Shown in pieces: positions 34,481 to 44,390 of a DNA stretch of 64,000 nt. The stretch is from Gnetum montanum. Its lineage: Eukaryota > Streptophyta > Gnetopsida > Gnetales > Gnetaceae. Below the pieces are notes generated by a model. The model ran no database searches. It worked only from the letters and a program-made list of their open reading frames with translations, and had not been told where the DNA came from. The position numbers were made by a program, and so were the translations under genes. Within the stretch, counting starts at the first letter, position 1. Every line of letters starts with the position of its first letter. The DNA is taken from assembly GCA_015680685.1 (NCBI GenBank), contig MNCI01000627.1, positions 576,033 through 640,032 of the forward strand. Direction: 5' to 3'.

Positions 34481-36763
34481 ATGAATACTACCAACACCAA
34501 CATTTCAACCAAGTCCATTCTAGACACTATTGGCCCCACGATGATGCCGATACCTGTTATGCAACCCGTAGGGGCCCACAGTGAGGTCAATCCCTAGGGA
34601 GGACCTCGTCGATCTCTCAGACTACAAGGGAAGAATCCATCATTCCATGTCATAAAACAGGAACAGTATAACTTTATATGTGTGAAGATACAAGATGGCT
34701 TGGCAATAGATCAAACTGAACTGGAAGCTAAGAAACAATATGAGTTGATTCATAAGGGAGGGCATGAGTTCATCCCCTCTCCATATGACAACATCTCTCT
34801 CCTCAAGCACTACTCTGAACTCATCTCACAACTCCTCCTAGCCAGGAATTAGTCTTTAGATCAGTCTATGGCAAATCCTCAATTAGAGGAGGAGGATGAC
34901 TTTGTGGCTCAGTCTGAACACGAGGATTCATATCATACTCTTAGTCCACATACTTACGCGAATCCATTATTTCATCCCTTCACAAGGGAGACTATGTCTC
35001 TCCATTCATTTAAAACCACTCAAGCGCACGTGCCTTAACAGGAACCATCCACTCTTGTTCCCACACTCCCGATGACCGATATTCAATTCAATATACCCAT
35101 TGCCACTATCCCTCCAGTCGCCACGTTACCCCCTCTCTTGCAAATACAACCCTAACAACACCCCCCTCAAAATAATGTAGGAGTGACTTTCCCACCCCGA
35201 GTTGTTGGGATGTCATCCATGATACCAGCTTCTACATCCGCACACTATATACCACGGATCCAAACCCAAGGGACACCCTTCATCACTTCAACTCAACAAG
35301 TTCAGGGTGGTCCTTCACAACTCATGACTGGACAGTGGGCCATGACTGGCATGGAAGCGCATCAACCTCCTCACTACAACATACCACCTCCTATGGTTCC
35401 ATCCATGAACATCTCTCAGGTACAGCAACAACAACAACAACAACCCTTTCCTTACAGTATGCTACCCTTAGTAGCACCTACCATGAATATTCCACAAGCG
35501 CAACCTCCAACCACTCAACTTTCCTCTTTCCAGCCCACCGTGCAACAATCTAACTTGTATACGGCACAACATAATCAATCTACTATCCTGCCTAATGCCC
35601 AAGACTAGGCTGAAGCCAAAAAACTAATGCAAGAGCTAACTGATGAGGTCAAGCACCTCAAAACAGCTACCGACGAAGAGCTTAAGATAGTAGATGTCTA
35701 TCAAGATGACCCTATCAGTTCTCTGGTTCCACCTCTAACATTACCTAAAGGTGTTTTCCTACCCACGTTAACCAAATACAATGGGGAAATAGACCCCAAT
35801 GCCCATCTTGTAACGTTTAGCCTAGAGTGCATGTTGCTTTAGGCATGGCCACATGCCATCTCGCGAGTGTTCCCCATGTCCCTCACAGGGAGAGCACTTG
35901 ACTGGTATTGGGCTTTACCCTGAAACTCCATATCTTCTTTGGAAGATTTATTACATCAGTTCGTTACCAGGTTCAAGTATAACTTGAAGCCTGAAGCAAC
36001 GCTTGACAACCTCATACAAGTCAAGCAAGCACCGCTTAAACCTATTCAAAAATCTATTCAAGGGTGGAGTGTTGCCCTCAATGAGCTCCATGAGCCAATC
36101 CCGGAGACTTATCTCCTCACTATTCTAAAGGGGGTCGTTAACAATTTTGTGAAGTCCAAACTATACTATCTTAATGCACACACTCTTAGCCAAGTATTTG
36201 TACAAATAAATAATATTGAAGAAGCTGCGCAAAACAGTCATGACCCAGCCTATTCAACCTTTAAAAACCAACATAATAAGAAAGACAAAGAAAAGGCTAA
36301 GGCAACTATAGCAGCAGTAGTAGAAGCACAACAAACGAGTACGAGACAACAAGACAAGCCACCCACTGCCCCTGCTAACTATACTAGACCAGCTCCCGCT
36401 ACTCCACCCGAACCTTCTACATCGCAAATTTCTGCAACAGGTCATGCCCGAAACTTTGAGAGGAAAGATCCCTCTCAATACACACCACTGCCTACGAAGC
36501 GTTCTCAACTATTTGACCAAGTTTTGAAGGATGGAATGATGAAACAGAAGCAGATGTCTCCTACAGCTATTCAAAGACATGATCGATTCTATGAATTGGT
36601 CAAGAATCCAGGCTTGGCCAAACCTAACGAGCCTCCTATCCCAAAAGGCTTTAGACTCGATAGGTTTTACGAGTACCATCAACGTAATGGGCATGGTACC
36701 GATTTTTGTTTTGCCCTGAAACAAGACATTCAAGGAATGATAGATAGGCAAAATAACTTTTGA
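34481..36763 (+). pseudogene. Gag of element B, with nonsense codons
   Basis: Capsid protein. The frame starts at the ATG 34481 (MNTTNTNISTKSILDTIGP). An N-terminal conserved part contains YNFICVKIQDGLAIDQTE and GGHEFIPSPYDN, both also in C. Then comes a Pro/Gln-rich region with a polyglutamine run (about 35420-35450), the Retrotrans_gag core (PKGVFLPTLTKYNGEIDPNA at about 35740; ALDWYWALP at about 35895; KYNLKPEATLDNLIQVKQAP), and a basic C-terminus with a YEYHQRNGHGTDFCFALKQD zinc-knuckle-like block (about 36670). In-frame stops: TAG near 34595, 34850, 35606 and 35840; TAA near 35036 and 35150; TGA near 35921. Compared with C, TAG at 35606 stands for Trp and TAG at 35840 for Gln. Otherwise one frame over 2.2 kb. 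Confidence 0.88.
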
Positions 36764-36797
36764 TGAGTCCAACCCAGTCCAACCGCAGAACCAATCC

Positions 36798-37721
36798 ATG
36801 GGCGTATATAAGCACCCACTAAATACTAAGGAAGCACCCTACGTAATTAACACTATCTACTTAGATAACGAACAAGAAGCACCTCACATTAACATCCTTT
36901 ATTTAGATAATGAACAGCAAACACCTAGGAGACTCTTTGTAGTTCATATCCCTCCTACTGCACAAACCTCCACACCTCAATCATCATACCCTCAATATAA
37001 CCTGCCTACACCACAAAGATCCTATGTCATCCGGATACCTCCCGNNNNNNNNNNNNNNNNNNNNNNNNNNNNNNNNNNNNNNNNNNNNNNNNNNNNNNNN
37101 NNNNNNNNNNNNNNNNNNNNNNNNNNNNNNNNNNNNNNNNNNNNNNNNNNNNNNNNNNNNNNNNNNNNNNCAACTAGACCAACTCCATATGTTGTCAAGA
37201 TACCCAAACATCCTGATAACCACGAACCTTCCACTCCGCAAACACAAAATAGACCAACCCCATATGTTGTCAAGGTGCTTAGGAAGCCTGAAACTCAATC
37301 CCCTTCAACTGTCCAATTGCAACCCTGTCCTACTCCATATGTCATACGGGTTCCAAAGAAACTCGATGTTCAAAAACCAACTATTCCCCCATGCCACACG
37401 CAGGAACGACTAGCAGACAGGCTCACATGGGAATGCTTGGAGAAAGAACGTCAACGGCTTGCTTTAGGACCCCCTAAGCCTACTCCATTAAGTGCAGTAC
37501 CCATGACATCACCTACTAACAAACCGAACATGAGCTATAAGGGAGAATCATTGGGAATACATGATACATCCAAATCAACGGTTATGGAAGAAAACATCAC
37601 ACCAGCTACACATGAGACAAAATTGTTGGGCCCGATGGACCAAGTAACCACTAACAAACATGCACCTAATGGTAATGATTTAGCAATATCCCTAACACAG
37701 GTCACGCAGGCACTTAAATAG
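36798..37721 (+). pseudogene. Gag-protease linker with PYVVKVP-type repeats and a 125-N gap
   Basis: Continues from Gag after a frameshift at about 36765-36797. The protein is a chain of about 25-residue Pro-rich units with core RPTPYVVKIP or PTPYVIRVP, at least five visible. An assembly gap of 125 Ns (37046-37170) falls inside the array, as expected for a tandem repeat. Element C has the same kind of linker (PFVIHVPP, PFVVKVPP, PFIIKVP). Function unknown; probably a flexible spacer. Ends with TAG at 37719-37721, where C has a Gln codon. Confidence 0.75.
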
Positions 37722-38702
37722 AAAAACACTTCATTAAGCCTATATGACCTAATGTTAACTTCTCAAACTCATCACAAATCCCTAGTACGTATGTTGACAT
37801 CGATCCCGGTAAGCGAAGACTTACCTCCAAATGAACTGTTAATTCATGCGATAATGTATTCACTTCAAGGATTGACTTCTAAGTCACTAGGTTTCCATAC
37901 TAACAACATCAAAATTGATGAGAAAACAAGAGAAGTGACAACCGCACCTATGTTCATAACCATACAAGTAAATCAATTCAAAACACATAGAGTGCATGTA
38001 GATTACGGAGCCGCCACAAACGTAGTACCCTATCCCGTCATTAAAGAATTAGGGCTTACGAAACTAATTAGACCAACCTCCACCACATGTTTAAAATCGT
38101 TTAGTGGAGCACGCGTAGTAGTAAAAGGCACAATAACTTTGGACTTTATAGCAGGGAATCATTTCCCCACGTCTGCTGACTTTGTTGTCATCGATGAAAT
38201 GCCAGGGTTCAATTTAATATTAGGAAGACCCTTGCTGGCCCAACTCAAAGAAGTCTCGTCCCCCATACACCAAGAGATCCACCTACCTTATGAAGGTGGT
38301 GAAATCATTATACACGAGGAAGTTGCTATACCTACCATCTCATCACATATGGATAAAAACCAAGGCTCAGAGGTTAAGTTTGAAGAGCTTAAACAGGGTG
38401 ACACAAAGGAAAAAGAAAGTTACATGCAAGCAGGAAACAATGATCCATCAGACATAAAAGGAACTTCACCCAGCATAGAAACACCCGAACCTGAAACTGT
38501 ACATCCACCACCTAACCTAGAAACTACAACAAACTTAGAAACTACTGTACATATGGAAACACTAAAAGATGCCAAAATAGAGCCTGTTCCATCAGACGTC
38601 CCTTGGGCTAAATTACCATTCAACATGATTAGCAAAGGGGACGTTGAGTATAAAATCATACCTACCAGCGTCACTCCTAACGTTAAATTAAGAAAAATTT
38701 AA
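37722..38702 (+). pseudogene. Aspartic protease of element B
   Basis: Retropepsin-like protease. After a leader (LTSIPVSEDLPPNELLIHAI) comes the active-site block VHVDYGAATNVVPYPVIKEL at about 37995-38055, with D-Y-G-A instead of D-S/T-G-A. The hydrophobic C-terminal landmark NLILGRPLLAQ is at about 38213-38245. A long acidic Glu/Thr-rich tail then runs to the stop at 38700. Element C has D-D-G-A at the same place, so the changed second residue is a family trait and not decay. The frame is open from 37752. Confidence 0.85.
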
Positions 38703-38990
38703 AAATTGCTAAAATGTTAAACTGCATTCATCGTCTAAAATGACATTAAACTATCACATGTCTGCAACGACATAAAACTAGCCACGGCCAGAAATGGCTG
38801 GTTTACCAAGAAATCCACCAATACCACTTGAAACTTCTCTTGTTTACACATGGCCTGAAATGGACTTAAACTAGTGCATGGGGCCCGAAATGGCCTTAAA
38901 CTAGAACATCAAGACTATACTCTGTCATGACTTTAAACTGACACACATGTGCGCATGGCCCAAAATGGCCTTAAACTAGACCATTTTGTT
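38703..38990 (+). repeat. Repeat block 1: TGRCNNTAAACTRG-type words after protease
   Basis: Six or more irregularly spaced copies (20-60 bp apart) of a word close to gaaatggccTTAAACTAG or gacatTAAACTAT. The 'ggcctTAAACTAG' form occurs at about 38890 and 38965. The same block, reverse-complemented, lies after the protease of C (about 54170-54230). Non-coding. Confidence 0.7.
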
Positions 38991-39410
38991 ACATTTTTTT
39001 CTCTCAATTTAAGTTCACTGTTCGAATTTACACCTACATTATTGCATTATCAGTTACAGTTCTCCTTTACATTCCCCTTTTACACGATTATGCTTCAATT
39101 ACAATTACATTCCTACTTGCATTCCTACTTCGTGCATTACACTTAAACTACAAAATGAACAAAAACATTTTACACTGTTGCATCGTGTTTACATTTAAAT
39201 AGCCAAAAGAACAAAAATATTTTCACTTCAAATCTATGCTTATCAGTGTTCAAACAAACTCAAAATTCAAACAAAAAAATGAATAATAGAAAACTCAATC
39301 GAAAACTTGTATAAATGTATCAAAGTCAAATTACAACTTAGCACAATGTCTCCACATAAGGCATAGATCGTATACATAATCATTCTAACAACAAAAACAT
39401 CAAATCGAAA
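38991..39410. other. AT-rich stretch between repeat block 1 and the antisense gene
   Basis: No coding signal. It would contain the 3' end of the antisense gene's transcript; no clear minus-strand AATAAA is picked out. Confidence 0.45.
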
Positions 39411-42400
39411 CTAGGCATCAAATCCAGGAGGAGCTTGATTTTCAGGCTCCTCCACATCATCTTGCCCCACTCCACTAGGGCCACCTTCCTGGCCACCATC
39501 ATCCTTGCGATTCTGTAAAAGGTACAAGAAAATAATTAACAAAGAAATATGACATTTCTGCTAAAAAATAATACGCAAAATTGACAAATCTAAACAACTT
39601 ACCGGAGAAGATCCTCATAGACGAAACTCCCACCGACGAAGGATTTCCTCCTCAGGGACACTTGCCCAGTCGGTTCCATCAAGACCCAGATCAATGTTGG
39701 CTAAGGCCTTCCCTTTGTCCACCGCGGACCAAGTGTGATGTTTAAGAGGAAACTTGCCCATAGAAACCTCCCCAGAAGCTGTAGTGATGACCCTCTTGGG
39801 AGACTCCATCTCTACCATAGTGTGCTTAGCGAACATGTCAAATGAAGATCATAGGCCTAAACCCTTTACAAACATTTCCAGCTGACGCTTCTCTATGGAT
39901 TGCTCCTTTAATGATTTTTTTATAATGATACTTGTGCATCTTCTCATCTTAACCCCATTTTTGCACCTTAGACACGAAAGCTTTCCAATCTTGACATTTG
40001 AGATTTAGCAAATCAATTTGTGCCTTCTATTCTACTAGCTCCTGAATCATAGTTACTTGGCAATTCAATAAATTCCAATACCTAGTATAAGTAATCTCAG
40101 AGGTTCACCAAGAATGATCACCCATCAACCTTGCCAAGGCAAACTCATAGCGCGACTTAAAATCATCTTGTTCTACTATTAGCCTAGCAACCTCCTTTTC
40201 CCCACCTGAATTTTCAACCATAGTTTCTCGATAGAATGCCTACAAGTCCAAAGAGACTTGGCATTCTACACAACACACTCTGCCACTTCATCATAGATCT
40301 GTCTTGGCACTTGCTCAATCTCTGATGGTAGTGTGGGAAGACTGTCAATGCAAGTGGTCTCAAATGGATCCCACTTCAGCTGAGTCCCTATCCACGTGAG
40401 AAGAACATGCATTAGACATCGGACGGTGGAAATAGATGTGAAAAACGAAGGACTCAAAACGCTTAAGACATATGTACCGATTTCAGGATGAGCTTGCTAG
40501 ATGCGATCAACTACCTCATCAACGATACCAAGGACAAAATCCATCTTACTTGGCATCTCGATCCAAGTAAATGGTTCATTTGTAGGAGATGCGTCAACTT
40601 TGGTGGTCGTTCCCGTTGGAGTCTTCATCATAGGTATTTCTAAACGGACATTAGGAATCGTCCTAATTTCAACATTTTCACCTAGTAGTAGCAGAAACAT
40701 AAAATTAAAACTCTGAATAATAGAAAGAAAAATTCAAGAGCCAAATAAACATAATAAGGAGAACATACCGAAATCTCTGTTCTCTTCCGGATTCGGGAGA
40801 TCACCAAGGTCTAACTTTCCTCCGAAAAAACCATCAAACATTTCATCGACTTCATCCTGAATATCAATGTGACCCTTTTCTGTGGTGTCTCCCTTCCGCT
40901 CTTTCACTTCTTCCCTTAGAGGGGCAACGACTTCCATCTCGTCATTACCTACTTCGTCCTCCTCATCCAAATTTGTTAGGACTTCCTCCTCCTCGACAAT
41001 CGGTGTCAACACCTCCTTTCTTATTTTAGAAGTGGGCTCTGATGACATTCATAAGCGCAACATTGAATAAATGACATTCAGGAGTACGATAGCTTCATAT
41101 AAATGGTCAAAAAAATCAAATCAAATAAAAATAATAATAATGATAATAAAACAAGGAAAAATAAGTGAACTAGGCTTACTTACCCCAGACTGGCATTTTA
41201 AACCATATGTGTTTCATCTTGGGTTCATCTACAGCTGGAGCCACTTCTCTAGAGCGCTTAGGTTGTTGAACCTTGGATTTTTCCTTCTTGACTATTTCCT
41301 TAATTACTCGGTCGGCTCTTCTAGTAGTATAGGGCACATCACCTGGTTCCAACCCTATGTTGTCACGCGTATGAATTGAATGGCCAGATGATCCCTCCGT
41401 TGTAACAGAAACCGATTCGTCAATTCCCTCAAGAGCATCTTGGGATTTTGTCACCTGAAATAAGTGGCGAATCCATGGGCGAGACAGTTGCCCACGTTCC
41501 TTTAACATGTACTTGTTGTCCACGTGAACAAATAGAAATTTAGCCAGTCGAGGCAAGTAATCGGCGAAGAATGCAAAGGTGAAATGGGACTGCGCCTCAA
41601 TGTTTGAACGTAACCTCACTATCTCCCCATGGAAACCTGAAAGTAAAAAATGTGCCCAATTATAGTGTACCCCAATCTCCAGAATTGTGCACATGATGCG
41701 CATAAATTCTACCCCAAAAGTCCTCACTTGGGATAAGGACTTTGGAAACACTCGTGCTCTAAACAGGGGGTACAGTTCATTGACTTCAGTTACTTTTGAT
41801 TGTCCCTGCATAGGGAATCCCTTAGCACCTTTAAGAACACCCAACTAGTCCTCCAATTCATGAACCACATGGATCTCCTTCTACGCTCTATCCAAAATCA
41901 CTTTAGTCCCAGCTGCTGGTACACCAAAGAAGTCTGAAAAGAACTCCACCAACAGATGGAAGGCTACTTTGATTCCCTTGACGCGAGTACTATAGTAAGT
42001 AACTGCTTCGTTGAAAGAATCAATGATCGCAATCAGCTCAGTCACAGAGACATCAGGACTTGGGGCCGTAAATAACTCCATGAGGCTAGCGTTGCACAGA
42101 CAACTGATAATATGTGATGGGGCCTTCTCACGAAGCCATCGTTGTGCATCGCTGATCTCCATGAATTTCATGGCCAAAGTGCCCTCGGTCCGCCTGGTTG
42201 TGATGGTGACTCCACTAGGGGGGACATCCACTGTATGCACAAGGTAACATCAATGGAGTCAATATAACCAACGATGTAGTAGAACAAACCAACATTAAGT
42301 GTCAGAAATACTATTAATTACCATCGGATAATGGATTAGGATCATTAGAACACAAATCAGCATCGCATGGGAAAACTAGGCCATTATGGGACCAATCCCC

Positions 42401-43115
42401 ATGTAGCCATCCCCAAGCCTCACATTGTGCAAACGCCCTGGAGTATCGTTTATGAAAATGAACAACCGCATCCTTAGTCTGGGCTAACACAGCACCACGG
42501 AGAGTTGGATCCACCATGAAAGTCTCTAAGGCGGTATGATTCAATGCAAGTCCATCATCACCTACGCATACTCCTTCTTTGTCAAATTGGGGCCTGCAAA
42601 GGAACGACGATCAAAACTTGAACCACTAAGCATCAGAACAAAAACAGTAAATTAAACAACCTTACCTCTCTACCTGGTACACCGTTCTAGGAGGATTCTG
42701 GAATAAGGTGTGTGCACGAGCAGCCAGGAATAAAGTGTTGTTGATGTCGTGAGAGCTGTGTGATAATAGGTCCCATACACGCAATAATGGACGGGTAGAT
42801 CTAGGTCCTCCAGAGGGACCATCCTCAATCGTAAGCAATCCCTCGTCGATGTCCACCATGAATGCCACAATGCCATTTGAGGATCCTGGTGACATAGTCT
42901 CAAGCACGTTCAGTGCTAATTGTTCACTTAGATGCGACCATATTACCATGTTGAATTTTTCTAAAATGAAAGCCAGGAATTTGCAGGCCCCTTCTCTGAA
43001 CCATACCCCATTGTGATCAATGGTCATATCAGGAACTGGCTCGTTAGAATCAATCGGCTTAAACCATGTCAGAACTCCAACAAGCTCCACCACCAGGAGG
43101 AAAGGTTTGGGATCC
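39411..43115 (-). pseudogene. Antisense spliced passenger gene: FCP1/HAD-like domain, transposon-protein-like domain, coiled coil
   Basis: Six exons on minus: 43115-42666, 42593-42322, 42230-41184, 41038-40769, 40681-39603, 39512-39411, 3220 bp in all. Donors read GTAAGG, GTAATT, GTAAGT, GTATGT, GTAAGT; acceptors TTTGCAG, CATACAG, CATCAG, TACTAG, TTTACAG. All five joins keep the reading frame. Exon 1 resembles an FCP1/NIF-type HAD phosphatase domain: KPFLLVVELVGVLTWFKP, then VWFREGACKFLAFILEKFNM and VIWSH; the nucleophile Asp is Glu (codon GAG). Exon 3 holds VHYNWAHFLLSGFHGEIVRL followed by FTFAFFADYLPRLAKFL, shaped like the plant-transposon-protein domain. Exon 5 is helical and Lys/Glu-rich; exon 6 ends acidic with NQAPPGFDA and TAG. 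Damage: two TAGs in exon 3, others in exon 5, two probable frameshifts (about 40262 and the 7-A run near 39915). The true 5' exon is not fixed; MPAQTHDPIMLWIDVP at 43539-43492 followed by GTAGGC is a candidate, but its phase does not fit. Confidence 0.8.
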
Positions 43116-44390
43116 CTACAAGTACTCAAGAACCAAGGTTAATAAGCTATTCAAAAATAAGGTTTTACACTGGGGGCCAACACTTAGAAAAGTTCACAAG
43201 TTTCACACTCAGCGTGTAGACCCTGCACGTTGGAAAGCTCAGCATGTAGACCCTGCACGCTGCATGCTAGAACGTGGGTACACAAACCCCACACGCTGAG
43301 CGTTTTAGACCTATCCTATACACCGAACATACAACCAAAAATCCCCAAACATGAACACTAGCCTGCACGCTAACATCTATACTACAGAAACAGGCCAGGC
43401 CTCACACTATGCGCTAAAATAAAAAGGGGAAATTAAGCATGAAATAACGAAAATAGCAAGTGAAAATACAAAGTTTAACAAAGGATCAGGGCCTACCGGC
43501 ACATCGATCCATAACATGATGGGATCATGGGTTTGGGCAGGCATAGGAGCATCGCCTCGCTCTCCTCGGCGAAGGTCAAGCTAGGCTCCTTCCATCCCTG
43601 GCCCTTTGCTTGTTTATCATTGCCCATCTCTGAACGCTATGTTCCCTTTGAACCCTATGTTCACGCTGAGCCTTGCACGCCAGGGTTTCAACCCTACGTT
43701 CACGCTGAACGCTGCGTTCACACTCAGGGTTTCGTCCTCCTCGCACGCTGAAAGAGTTCCAACCCTTTGCACGTTGAAAGCTCTCGAGAGCGTATACGCT
43801 CAACTCTCTCGTTGGACTCATCGCGCTTCGACCTATGCCATCCTTGCCGCCACCTATGCACTGTATCTACGCCTGTCCCTGCCTGTACCACCAAATATTC
43901 ACCTCTGTGTACACTGTGCTTGATTTTACGCCAAGCGTAGATTCACACTGAGCTCTGGGTGCACACCGGGATTTTGAGGTTTACGCTAAAGTTTATGCTT
44001 GCAACATCATGCTTTATGCGTCTCCACGTGGCACACGTCGCCTCACCCTCTAGGAAATCGGTGCCTTGGATATTTTACTCAATAAACATAGGAATTAACT
44101 AAAATACAAATACATATAAACAAAAGTAAAGATAACTATGTAGCATTACCCACATGAAATCTTCCCTTACATAGCAACTCCTATTGCCCAAACTAAACAC
44201 CTCAGTACACACTCTTTGTTTCACAATCTCACACTCAGTAACAGTTACAAATCACATAATCAATTAGAAATCATAAGCGAACTGCCACAATCAGTCTGGT
44301 AAGGCCTTAAACTGCCATGCGTCTAGGTACGATAATAAATTACCACCACATACCTTAGTCACTGCCAAATGTACACATGATTTACATTGC
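43116..44390. other. Upstream region of the antisense gene, rich in CACGCTG-like words
   Basis: No supported sense ORF. 43200-43990 is packed with variants of CACGCTGAG / TACGCTG / TGAACGCTG, the word also found in the LTRs and leader. It could be promoter or first-exon DNA of the antisense gene; a minus-strand TATA-like TTTATATG lies at about 44113-44120. 44060-44390 is AT-rich and empty. Confidence 0.5.

Noticed and set aside
39411-43115. Reading the antisense ORFs as a nested retroelement or an inverted piece of B's own pol
   Set aside because: No LTR, target duplication, RT or integrase on minus here, and B has its own complete sense pol to the right. The ordered GT-AG introns argue for a spliced gene.
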